Part shown: positions 1 to 5,267 of the stretch, in pieces
How positions within the stretch are numbered: the stretch's first letter is position 1
Layout: each line of letters begins with the position of its first letter
Origin: an uncultured Thalassospira sp.
GTDB lineage: Bacteria; Pseudomonadota; Alphaproteobacteria; Rhodospirillales_A; Thalassospiraceae
NCBI GenBank assembly: GCA_946885765.1
Contig: CAMPHD010000255.1
Coordinates: forward strand, 1 to 5,358
DNA: 5,358 nt
Direction: 5' to 3'
The notes under the pieces: model-generated
Databases searched by the model: none
The model's input: only the letters and a program-made list of their open reading frames with translations
What the model was told of the DNA's origin: nothing
Translations under genes and position numbers: made by a program

Positions 1-12
1 GCTTTGACAACC

Positions 13-711
13 ATGACCGACACCTTCACCGATATCATCCCGGCCCAAAGCCTGTTTGGCCGATTGCGCGCCAACGCCCCCGATGCATGGCAAAGCTATG
101 TCTGCCACGACTTCGTCAAACAGCTTGGCAATGGAACCCTGCCGGAAGCAGCCTTTAAACACTACCTCATTCAGGATTACCTGTTCCTGATCCAGTTTGC
201 CCGCGCCTATGCACTCGCGACCTACAAGGCCGATGACCTGCGCACCATGCGCCAGTTTTCCGGCACGGTCCATGCGATCCTTGATATGGAAATGAGCCTG
301 CATCTCGACTTCTGCAAAGGCTGGGGCCTGTCTGAGGCCGATATCGTGGCAGAGCCCGAAGCACGCGCCTGCATCACCTATACCCGTTATGTGCTCGATT
401 GTGGTGCGCGTGGCGATGTGGTTGATCTTCAGGTCGCCCTGATGCCCTGTATGGTTGGCTATGCCGAAATCGCAAACCGCCTGATGGCAAGTTCTGATAC
501 AAGGCTCGATGGAAATCCGTACCGCCCCTGGATCGAGATGTATGCCTCGACCGAATTTCAGGACGTGGCAAAGGCCGAGATTGATCTTCTGGAACATACC
601 GCGCAAACCCGCGGGGGTGATGCAAGGGTCGAGGGGCTGACGGAAACCTTCGCCAAGGCAAGCCGCCTTGAAGCCGATTTCTGGCAGATGGGGCTTGATC
701 TGGCAAAATAG
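13..711 (+). CDS. tenA: TenA-family aminopyrimidine aminohydrolase (thiaminase II-like)
   Basis: A 232-residue protein of the TenA/thiaminase II family, all-helical cytosolic enzymes that hydrolyse aminomethylpyrimidine breakdown products of thiamin so that the HMP moiety can be reused. Landmarks match Bacillus subtilis TenA with an almost constant offset: Asp55 in the HYLIQDYLF stretch (Asp44 there), Tyr123 (Tyr112), the nucleophile Cys146 in ALMPC (Cys135), Tyr177 (about Tyr163) and Glu220 near the C-terminus (about Glu205). The cysteine marks it as the catalytic TenA_C branch. Full length for the family. ATG at 13 is chosen. An in-frame TTG at 4 adds three residues and the frame stays open to the window edge, but no ribosome-binding site is visible for any start, so the true start could lie upstream. 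No other thiamin gene is in view; mnmA follows after about 290 bp and is probably transcribed separately. Family assignment is strong; the exact substrate is inferred. Confidence 0.9.
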   Translation: MTDTFTDIIPAQSLFGRLRANAPDAWQSYVCHDFVKQLGNGTLPEAAFKHYLIQDYLFLIQFARAYALATYKADDLRTMRQFSGTVHAILDMEMSLHLDFCKGWGLSEADIVAEPEARACITYTRYVLDCGARGDVVDLQVALMPCMVGYAEIANRLMASSDTRLDGNPYRPWIEMYASTEFQDVAKAEIDLLEHTAQTRGGDARVEGLTETFAKASRLEADFWQMGLDLAK

Positions 712-798
712 GCGCAGATGCCTTATATGAGTGCGAACATGCTTTCTGGGCTGGTTAAAACCGCCCGGTTTGTTGATCTCTACCCGCTTTGCTCCTCC

Positions 799-897
799 CG
801 TCATTCCGGGCGAAGCGAAGCGCAGACCCGGAATCCATATCGCCGCACGTCGCGGCATACCGGGTAAGGCTGGATTCCCGCCTTCGCGGGAATGACG
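799..897. repeat. Composite palindromic intergenic repeat
   Basis: Nested inverted repeats are directly visible. Outer arms CGTCATTCC (799-807) and GGAATGACG (889-897) match perfectly. Within them sit a left hairpin ATTCCGGG/CCCGGAAT (803-810/827-834), a small central hairpin GCCGC/GCGGC (842-846/852-856), and a right hairpin ATTCCCGC-CTTC-GCGGGAAT (874-893). GGAATCCA (830-837) also pairs with TGGATTCC (871-878). The unit can thus fold as one long cruciform or three stem-loops. From memory, elements with the core CGTCATTCCCGCGAAGGCGGGAATCCA are scattered between genes of many proteobacteria; this looks like a member. It could shape mRNA ends or be a non-autonomous mobile palindrome. Confidence 0.8.
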
Positions 898-990
898 CGG
901 GGCAGGGATCATGGACCGGACGCCGATACTGGTCTCGGTCTGCCGCTATTTTACATCAACTTCTTGTCGCCGCGGCCTTGACCCGCGGAT

Positions 991-998
991 GGGTAGGA
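991..998 (+). promoter_or_regulatory. Ribosome-binding site of mnmA
   Basis: GGGTAGGA lies 4 bases before the ATG at 1003. It supports this start over any internal ATG; the conserved N-terminal strand before the P-loop also requires a start this far upstream. Confidence 0.6.
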
Positions 999-1002
999 AA
1001 AA

Positions 1003-2151
1003 ATGAACTCTCTTGGCTTTGACAAAGCCCCAAAAGATACCCGCGTGGTTGTTGCCATGTCGGGCGGGGTCGATAGCTCCGCCGTTGCGGCCCTTCTGAA
1101 GTCCGAAGGATATGACGTGGTCGGCATTACCCTTCAGCTTTACGATATGGGTGCCAATGCGCCTTCGCGGGCAAAATCCTGCTGTGCCGGGCGCGATATC
1201 TATGATGCGCGCAAGGTGGCCGAGGATATCGACATTCCCTATTACGTGCTCGATTACGAATCACGCTTCCGCGAAGAAGTGATCGATGATTTTGCCGACA
1301 GCTATATGCGCGGCGAAACCCCGATCCCGTGCGTGAAATGCAATCAGACGGTCAAATTCCGCGATCTGCTGGAAACCGCACATGACCTTGGCGCCGATTG
1401 CATGGCGACGGGCCATTACGTGCAGCGCAAACTCGGTGCCAACGGCCATGCCGAACTGCACCGCGCGGCCGATCCCAATCGCGATCAAAGCTATTTCCTG
1501 TTCACCACCACACAGGAACAGCTCGATTTCCTGCGCTTCCCGCTCGGCCATCTGATGAGCAAGGCCGAAACCCGTGCGCTTGCCGCCAAATTCGGCCTTG
1601 AAGTGGCTGATAAGCCCGACAGTCAGGACATTTGCTTTGTTCCGGACGGCAAATATGCCCGTCTGGTCGAAAAGCTCCGCCCCGAAGCCGGTGAACCGGG
1701 CCAGATCGTTGATCTTGATGGCAATGTGCTGGGCGATCATCGCGGCCTGATCCATTACACCATCGGCCAGCGGCGCGGTCTTAACATCGGTGGCACGGCC
1801 GAACCGCTTTATGTCGTCAAACTCCTGCCCGAAACCCGGCAGGTCGTGGTCGGCCCGAAATCGGCCCTTGCGATCCAGATGGTCTATGTCAAGGAACTGA
1901 ACTGGCTTGATGGTGACGCGATTGACCCAAGCGGGGTCGAGGTCGAAGTCAAACTGCGTTCCGCCATGGCACCGGCTCCGGCCACCATCTACCCCGAAGG
2001 GCCGGGTGCGGCCCGCATCGAACTGCACGACCCGCAGTTTGGCATCGCACCGGGGCAGGCGGGCGTTTTCTATGCCGGCGACCGGGTGATGGGCGGCGGC
2101 TGGATCACCCGTCAGGAACTTCTGGCGGCACATGCCCCAACGGCGGCGTGA
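1003..2151 (+). CDS. mnmA: tRNA-specific 2-thiouridylase MnmA
   Basis: A 382-residue cytosolic enzyme that installs the 2-thio group on U34 of tRNA-Lys, -Glu and -Gln, using ATP to adenylate the base and persulfide sulfur passed from IscS (via Tus proteins in enterics). All hallmarks are present: the PP-loop SGGVDSS at residues 20-26, catalytic Cys113 within PCVKCN, GHY at 137-139, DQSYFL at 161-166, the second active cysteine Cys211 within DSQDICFV, and YTIGQRRG at 252-259 opening the central domain, followed by the C-terminal beta-barrel. The length is normal (usually 360-400). Start ATG at 1003 has a good ribosome-binding site. The short leader [12 protein letters not shown] before the first strand is ordinary. 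It appears monocistronic, with a candidate terminator just downstream; the tRNA gene that follows has its own promoter. A long antisense open frame across this gene is a coding shadow. Assignment is firm. Confidence 0.97.
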   Translation: MNSLGFDKAPKDTRVVVAMSGGVDSSAVAALLKSEGYDVVGITLQLYDMGANAPSRAKSCCAGRDIYDARKVAEDIDIPYYVLDYESRFREEVIDDFADSYMRGETPIPCVKCNQTVKFRDLLETAHDLGADCMATGHYVQRKLGANGHAELHRAADPNRDQSYFLFTTTQEQLDFLRFPLGHLMSKAETRALAAKFGLEVADKPDSQDICFVPDGKYARLVEKLRPEAGEPGQIVDLDGNVLGDHRGLIHYTIGQRRGLNIGGTAEPLYVVKLLPETRQVVVGPKSALAIQMVYVKELNWLDGDAIDPSGVEVEVKLRSAMAPAPATIYPEGPGAARIELHDPQFGIAPGQAGVFYAGDRVMGGGWITRQELLAAHAPTAA

Positions 2152-2171
2152 TAACCGGCCTGATCATCCAT

Positions 2172-2210
2172 AAAGCGGGCAGGCGGGGCATTTGCTCACC
2201 TGCCGGTTTT
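2172..2210 (+). terminator. Candidate mnmA terminator
   Basis: Stem GGCAGG (2178-2183) pairs with CCTGCC (2199-2204) around a 15-base loop. With one G-G mismatch it extends outward, AAAGC against GTTTT, and is followed by further T-rich sequence (2216-2225). The position 20 bp after the mnmA stop fits. The stem is only moderately stable and the T-run is shared with the next inverted repeat, so termination strength is uncertain. Confidence 0.4.
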
Positions 2211-2233
2211 GCGGATATCTTTTTTCCGCAAAA
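2207..2233. repeat. Perfect 9-bp inverted repeat after mnmA
   Basis: TTTTGCGGA (2207-2215) and TCCGCAAAA (2225-2233) are exact reverse complements around TATCTTTTT. The left arm overlaps the last four bases of the candidate mnmA terminator, so the two hairpins exclude each other in RNA. It may be a second terminator element or a protein-binding palindrome. Confidence 0.5.
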
Positions 2234-2247
2234 CGTCAAAAAGGCGC

Positions 2248-2276
2248 TTGACGGGGGCGGTTCCCTGACGTAAAAA
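2248..2276 (+). promoter_or_regulatory. Candidate tRNA promoter
   Basis: A -35 box TTGACG (2248-2253, in the context GCGCTTGACG) lies 17 bp from TAAAAA (2271-2276). CTTGAC with 17-bp spacing is the usual form of stable-RNA promoters in alphaproteobacteria. The spacer and -10 sit inside a 9-bp inverted repeat GGGGCGGTT/AACCGCCCC (2254-2262/2275-2283). A competing -10 is TATACA at 2320-2325, closer to the tRNA but without a good -35. Start point inferred only. Confidence 0.45.
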
Positions 2277-2333
2277 CCGCCCCGTTCCGGCGCTTACGGA
2301 ACCCGCAGAATAGATACCCTATACATACTCTGT

Positions 2334-2410
2334 GGCCGAGTAGCTCAGCTGGTTAGAGCAGCGGAATCATAATCCGCGTGTCGGGGGTTCAAGTCCCTCC
2401 TCGGCTACCA
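2334..2410 (+). tRNA. tRNA-Met (anticodon CAT), elongator type
   Basis: A complete 77-base cloverleaf. Acceptor GGCCGAG pairs with CTCGGCT (first pair a G-U wobble), with discriminator A and encoded CCA (2408-2410). D-stem GCTC/GAGC. Anticodon stem GCGGA/TCCGC closes the loop ATCATAA with anticodon CAT. Variable loop GTGTC; T-stem GGGGG/CCCTC with loop TTCAAGT. A mispaired first acceptor pair would suggest an initiator, but here it is a wobble, and the anticodon stem lacks the three G-C pairs of initiators. The anticodon stem GCGGA/TCCGC resembles the alphaproteobacterial elongator tRNA-Met that I remember. tRNA-Ile2, whose CAT becomes lysidine-modified, is the alternative and cannot be fully excluded by eye. 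Confidence 0.9.
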
Positions 2411-2453
2411 ATTAAAAACCCCCTCATGGCTCCGCCTGAGGGGGTTTTTAATT
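2410..2453. terminator. Strong bidirectional terminator after the tRNA
   Basis: Perfect 17-bp arms (2410-2426 and 2437-2453) run AATTAAAAACCCCCTCA against TGAGGGGGTTTTTAATT, with an extra GGC/GCC pair block inside (2428-2430/2434-2436). The C5/G5 block followed by TTTTT gives a textbook Rho-independent terminator on the plus strand, and the A5 on the other side makes it equally good on the minus strand. It starts at the last base of the CCA end and insulates the tRNA from the downstream insert. Confidence 0.9.
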
Positions 2454-2674
2454 GGCATCCTTGGATCGGGCTTGCCCCCGTGGGTTCGCGAGAAAGCGAG
2501 GCACGCAGCTTTAGTGTAGTGTTGGCTTACTCTCGGCTAGCAAAGTATTTTCTTCAATTGGAAGGTTGTTGCTACTTTTAGTTTAATTCGTTTATCTTCA
2601 TGAAGGTATAGCTTAAATTCCAGGCATATGACCAAATAGCATATATGATATATCCGAATTGGTAGTTGACTTTT
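2454..2674. other. Transition zone and leader of the three-gene cluster
   Basis: No gene is seen. Up to about 2515 the DNA is still GC-rich; from about 2530 it becomes AT-rich and stays so until about 4030. A near-copy of the tRNA 3' end lies at 2532-2543. The last 50 bases carry AT-rich palindromes that probably contain the promoter and operator of the cluster. Confidence 0.55.
2624..2653 (+). promoter_or_regulatory. Candidate promoter/operator of the toxin-antitoxin-like cluster
   Basis: A direct repeat GCATAT (2624-2629 and 2639-2644, 15 bp apart) is followed by a palindrome ATATAT-G-ATATAT (2641-2653) that overlaps a -10-like TATGAT (2644-2649). No good -35 is visible at 16-18 bp. HTH antitoxins commonly repress their own operon by binding palindromes over the -10, so this is where such autoregulation would act. 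Inference from pattern and position. Confidence 0.35.
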
Positions 2675-3145
2675 ATGGCAACAATATCAAATGTAGTGGA
2701 CGACGGTGACCTTGTTACTTACAGACCCAAGCTTAAAGCGAGGGAGCATCGCCAGCGTTCAATTTATATAAGTCAAAGCCTGAAAGTGTGGTTCGATGAA
2801 GATTTACCGAATGTGCCTTGCGAGCGAGGTCATCGTGTTTCACCAAACGCTTACACACATAGCCTTCTAAAACGTTTTATTACAGGCGAACGTTTTGTTC
2901 TAACGGACGAGTATAAAAAGCTAGACGTTCGTCAACCTGTTTGGACATTTCGTCCTCAGGGAGTGCGAGTTTTTGGATATTTTTACAAGAGAGCCGTATT
3001 TATTGGGGTAACTGGTGCTCTGCGCTGTGAACTTGATTCTAAGGGTTTTAAAGATAAGAAAGAAGAAGTGATTGAGTTTATTAAGAAGATAAATCTTGAT
3101 CCGCCACCTTGCATTACCTCGGAGTTGCCAAAAGATGTCTTATGA
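2675..3145 (+). CDS. Putative RelE/HigB-like toxin of a toxin-antitoxin-type pair
   Basis: A 156-residue soluble protein that I do not recognise as a named family. The segment from about residue 86 to 141 has the strand pattern of RelE/HigB-type toxins: Trp90 and Arg93 in VWTFRP, then Arg98 and Phe100 in VRVFGYF, a hydrophobic strand AVFIGVTGAL, and a charged C-terminal helix rich in Lys and Glu. RelE-fold toxins usually cut mRNA on the ribosome. The first 85 residues are an extension with basic patches and WFDEDLP at 39-45; typical members are only about 90-120 residues. No signal peptide or membrane segment. ATG at 2675 is preferred over an in-frame TTG at 2666; the ribosome-binding site is weak. 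The stop overlaps the next gene's start by 11 bp, as in many toxin-antitoxin operons. GC is clearly below that of neighbouring mnmA. Alternative: a conserved hypothetical protein with no toxicity. Confidence 0.55.
   Translation: MATISNVVDDGDLVTYRPKLKAREHRQRSIYISQSLKVWFDEDLPNVPCERGHRVSPNAYTHSLLKRFITGERFVLTDEYKKLDVRQPVWTFRPQGVRVFGYFYKRAVFIGVTGALRCELDSKGFKDKKEEVIEFIKKINLDPPPCITSELPKDVL
3120..3124 (+). promoter_or_regulatory. Ribosome-binding site of the HTH gene
   Basis: CGGAG lies 10 bases before ATG at 3135, inside the end of the preceding gene. It decides the start against the upstream alternative at 3096, which would add 13 residues encoded within the preceding gene, and suggests translational coupling. 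Confidence 0.45.
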
Positions 3146-3521
3146 GCCGCCAAAAATTTGTGAATACGAATTGGCACGTGCAGACCTATTGCATGATGTT
3201 CAGGATAAGCTCGTTCATGCCTTTGACGAGGCAGTCGACCTTGAGGGTATAACTGTAACGGTTTTGGCTGATCGATTGGGAAGGCATAAATCGTTCATTA
3301 GCAGACGTTTGAAATCGCCTCATAACATGACACTGGAAACACTCTCGGACTTTGCCACGGCTCTTGGTTGTTATGTTGATGTCGAAATCCGTCCTGAGCA
3401 TGCTCCAGAATATAGAGCCTCAAGCTGGTATATGGCGAAGCCAACCATAACGAAACCGAATAAAGTAACGGTTGCAAAGGCTGACAAAAAAGATTTGTAC
3501 GTTTTATCCTCAGGGATCTAG
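3135..3521 (+). CDS. XRE-family helix-turn-helix protein, putative antitoxin
   Basis: A 128-residue DNA-binding protein. A helical N-terminus (about 10-36) leads into an XRE/HigA-type helix-turn-helix at about 39-86: ITVTVLADRLGRHKSFISRR, then the family-typical HNMTLETLSDFATALG, ending in VDVEIRP. The NMTLxTLxxxAxALG stretch is characteristic of antitoxins paired with RelE/HigB-like toxins and of related phage repressors. After residue 90 comes a 39-residue tail of Lys, Thr, Pro and Val with Trp98-Tyr99 and a hydrophobic end (LYVLSSGI), lacking predicted domain character; it could wrap a toxin or bind the third gene product. It starts 11 bp before the upstream stop and ends 2 bp before the next ATG, so the three genes are almost certainly one operon. 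It probably represses the operon. The HTH is certain; the antitoxin role is inferred from order and overlap. Confidence 0.75.
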   Translation: MSYEPPKICEYELARADLLHDVQDKLVHAFDEAVDLEGITVTVLADRLGRHKSFISRRLKSPHNMTLETLSDFATALGCYVDVEIRPEHAPEYRASSWYMAKPTITKPNKVTVAKADKKDLYVLSSGI

Positions 3522-3523
3522 TC

Positions 3524-3970
3524 ATGCTTTTTGATACGTTTTGCATCTTCGCTGAAGCCATTGATCAACTAAAAGATGGTCGTATGGTTATTCATGGCGG
3601 ATATACGCATATGATGTTGGAAGATATTGATCCAAATGCAAATAAGCTTGTAATTGGACTTTGGGTTCGTTTGTTTGAAAAGCCATCTTCAGATTCTAAG
3701 GTTGAAATAGAAATACATGCTCCGGGAGAGGATGTTTACGTTGATACGCTTGAAATTCAGATATCAGACGAGTTAGAGGAGGTTGTTGGAGAACAGCGTC
3801 CGTTAGTTGCATTTCGGACATTTACCAGGTCCGAGTATGTACCTGTGGAGGAGGGAGACTTTGCGGTTTATGTTTCTGTCGATGGTGAAAAAAAATTCTC
3901 GGGTGCAATGTTCGTCGGGTTTTCGTCTTCAGGACTAAAACTAGATGAAGAAGAGAAAATTGAGGAATAA
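3524..3970 (+). CDS. Conserved-type hypothetical protein, beta-rich, third gene of the cluster
   Basis: A 148-residue soluble protein of unknown function. ATG at 3524 has a good ribosome-binding site, AGGGA at 3512-3516, inside the end of the HTH gene. The pattern is alternating beta strands without Cys pairs or membrane segments: FAEAIDQLKDGRMVIHGGY at 9-27, a strand KLVIGLWVRLF (41-51), KVEIEIHAPGED (59-70), a strand-rich middle, then FAVYVSVDGEKKFSGAMFVG (113-132), and a strongly acidic tail (DEEEKIEE). The DGxxxIxGG opening followed by beta strands and a late VDGE strand resembles a family of small beta-sandwich proteins of unknown function (I recall DUF6941; not verified). Coupling to the HTH gene suggests a shared job: chaperone, regulator or co-antitoxin. 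It does not resemble SecB, ParE or a known nuclease. The gene end is convergent with the AraC remnant. Confidence 0.7.
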   Translation: MLFDTFCIFAEAIDQLKDGRMVIHGGYTHMMLEDIDPNANKLVIGLWVRLFEKPSSDSKVEIEIHAPGEDVYVDTLEIQISDELEEVVGEQRPLVAFRTFTRSEYVPVEEGDFAVYVSVDGEKKFSGAMFVGFSSSGLKLDEEEKIEE

Positions 3971-3973
3971 AAC

Positions 3974-4031
3974 AAAAAAAGATAACGGTTTATATTTGGA
4001 AGTTCCTTTCAATATTATAGCCATTATCTTT
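3974..4031. terminator. Convergent hairpin terminator between the cluster and the AraC remnant
   Basis: AAAGATAA-C-GG (3978-3988) pairs with CC-A-TTATCTTT (4021-4031) with one mismatch, and TTGGAAG (3996-4002) pairs with CTTTCAA (4006-4012) around TTC. The A-run 3974-3980 makes a perfect U-run for minus-strand transcripts, so it best serves the AraC-type gene; on the plus strand the tail is only TCTTTCCC. It overlaps the end of the old AraC reading frame. Confidence 0.55.
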
Positions 4032-4586
4032 CCCAAACCGCCTCGGCGCACACCCCATCACCCGTTTAAACGCCGTACTGAACGCACTTTCAGACTCATA
4101 TCCCACCGACAGGGCAATTTCCGAAATCGGCAACCCCGAATGGGTCAGGTGGTCGTCCGTAAGCAGCATCCGCCAGCGGGGCAGATAGGCTATCGGCGGG
4201 ACGCTAACGAGGTCGCGGAACTGGGCGGCAAAGGCCTAGCGTGACATGCCCGCATGGCGGGCCAGTTCCTTGAGCGTCCAAAGATGGGCGGGGTCCTCAT
4301 GGATGCAGGCAATCGCGGTTGCGATCTGTTTATCCGATAGCGCCGCGAACCAGTCGGGGATGTTGGGGGGCTTTGGGCCGGTTTCGTTGACCCAGTCACT
4401 TTGACCGCTGACTTGCGCATTGCTCAGATGCAGCCGAAGGGCGTGCACCAGCACCGTATGCGCCAGATGTTGCAGCACCAGAAAACCACCCGGTTGCGGG
4501 TTGCTTAATTCCTGCATCATCCGTTCGACCGACCAGCGCAGGCTGGACTCATCCTGATCATTTTCGATCCGCGCAATCGACGGGGG
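3990..4586 (-). pseudogene. AraC-family transcriptional regulator, truncated and with an internal amber stop
   Basis: Read on the minus strand from about 4586, the frame gives the linker and C-terminal DNA-binding half of an AraC regulator of the cupin_6 type: SSLRWSVERMMQEL, PQPGGFLVLQHLAHTVLV, WFAALSDKQIATAI, WTLKELARHAGMSR. It then meets a TAG codon (plus 4236-4238) where relatives carry Ser (MSR-S-AF). Beyond TAG the same frame continues intact: AFAAQFRDLV, YLPRWRMLL, LPISEIALSVGYESESAFS, TAFKRVMGC, stopping at TAA (3990-3992). So a single base change (TCG to TAG is simplest) splits the first helix-turn-helix. Independently, the N-terminal cupin domain of roughly 180 residues is absent: upstream of PPSIARIEND the frame turns into Arg-rich sequence unlike any cupin. 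No frameshift is needed in the remaining part, so decay looks recent. The product is presumably non-functional unless amber is suppressed. Confidence 0.88.
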
Positions 4587-5267
4587 CCTCCATCGGCAGA
4601 TCGGCAGACGACCCCGAAAGCGCAGACGACGCCACTCAAACCGGTCCCAAAACCCGACTTCTCGCAACCGCCGAAACCCGGATAAACCCCGGGCCTTCGC
4701 CAACCTCGCCGATCAACCACCATCCGACTTTTGGCCGACGTCGCTCACCTTCCGGCCACGGCAGCAACCTGCCATTCCGGCGTTCAGACAAGGCTCGGGC
4801 TTGCGCCAAACTCACCAACAAACGGATTTCGGGCGCACGGTCCTCATACCTGTCAGCCCTGTCCATCGTCGGCGGCCACGGCTTGCTGCTGCCATTGCCA
4901 TCCTTCCGGCCTTGGCGACACTTCCGGCAACCGGTGAAGCCCGGACACATTTCGGGCGTCCGTCAGTTTGGCCCGCAGACGGACTTCGGGCGTACGGCCC
5001 CCATCGGTCCACCGTCTACAGGCCCCAACGCACCGCTGCCCATGCTGCCATTGCCGCCGCTCCCGGCGAATTTAACGCTCCCTTGCCAAAAAGACGCACC
5101 TCTCCCGTCATGACAAATGACCGGGTTAGCCCCCTTAATCCTAGGGCAGAACGCCGCCATAATGGCTCCGCCATCCGCCGATCAACATCCTGCGGGTCGC
5201 CCCGCCGCCCGCTCTGCGTCTTTGCTGCTGCATCCCGATCACCTCTTTCATCCGCCCCACAACGCAA
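4587..5267. other. Very GC-rich stretch without a convincing gene
   Basis: About 680 bp, roughly 72% GC in a counted sample. Several open frames cross it on both strands, but all are low-complexity (Pro, Arg, Ala) and unrecognisable, as expected when stops are rare. It abuts the broken edge of the AraC remnant, so a deletion or insertion junction lies near 4587. Near that edge are small tandem duplications: ATCGGCAG twice in a row (4592-4607) and GCAGACGAC twice (4604-4612, 4622-4630). Most of the interior is degenerate repeats, listed separately. From about 5071 to 5267 nothing recognisable is seen. Confidence 0.55.
4707..5070. repeat. Degenerate tandem repeats, period about 157 bp
   Basis: Two units are clear. 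Box 1 occurs as ACGGATTTCGGGCGCACGG (from 4822) and ACGGACTTCGGGCGTACGG (from 4979), 157 bp apart; over 44 aligned bases (4804-4847 and 4961-5004) 31 agree. Box 2, GCTGCCATTGCC, is exact at 4888-4899 and 5044-5055, 156 bp apart, each followed shortly by a CCGGC. A shorter, more diverged third unit lies at about 4707-4785: GGCCACGGC at 4754 matches the same word at 4874, followed by CTGCCATTCCGGC. A further related box, about 18 of 23 matching, is at 4659-4681 and 4922-4944. Because 157 is not a multiple of three the copies fall in different reading frames, so this is repeated DNA, not a repeat protein. Confidence 0.6.

Larger units (their letters stand above)
712..1002. other. Intergenic spacer between tenA and mnmA
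   Basis: No gene is convincing here. A short hairpin, AAACC (758-762) and GGTTT (767-771) with a GCCC loop, could be a weak tenA terminator but has no T-run. The centre is filled by the composite palindromic repeat described separately. The last 100 bp must hold the mnmA promoter, but no clear -35/-10 pair can be named. An open frame across 789-1022 is mostly repeat DNA and runs into the mnmA start. Confidence 0.6.

Noticed and set aside
4..12. TTG start for tenA
   Set aside because: ATG at 13 is a better start codon and the added residues carry no conservation; still possible because upstream DNA is not shown.
978..983. TTGACC as a -35 box for mnmA
   Set aside because: Only 20 bases from the start codon, leaving no room for a -10 and transcript start.
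789..1022. 77-residue plus-strand open frame
   Set aside because: Built mainly of the palindromic repeat and runs into the start of mnmA.
1261..2133. 290-residue open frame on the minus strand
   Set aside because: Lies wholly inside mnmA, whose motifs are unmistakable; GC-rich codon bias commonly leaves such antisense frames open, and the translation has no recognisable domain.
2378..2581. 67-residue open frame starting inside the tRNA
   Set aside because: Crosses the tRNA 3' end and its terminator; no coding character.
3945..4244. 99-residue plus-strand frame after the third cluster gene
   Set aside because: Antisense to the AraC remnant across most of its length and without its own ribosome-binding site or domain.
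4587..4703. First 39 residues of the minus-strand frame leading into the AraC remnant
   Set aside because: Arg- and Phe-rich sequence unlike a cupin domain; homology only starts at about 4586, so these codons are fortuitous.
4636..4950. 104-residue minus-strand open frame upstream of the AraC remnant
   Set aside because: Not cupin-like and made of the repeat region; no support as the missing N-terminal half.
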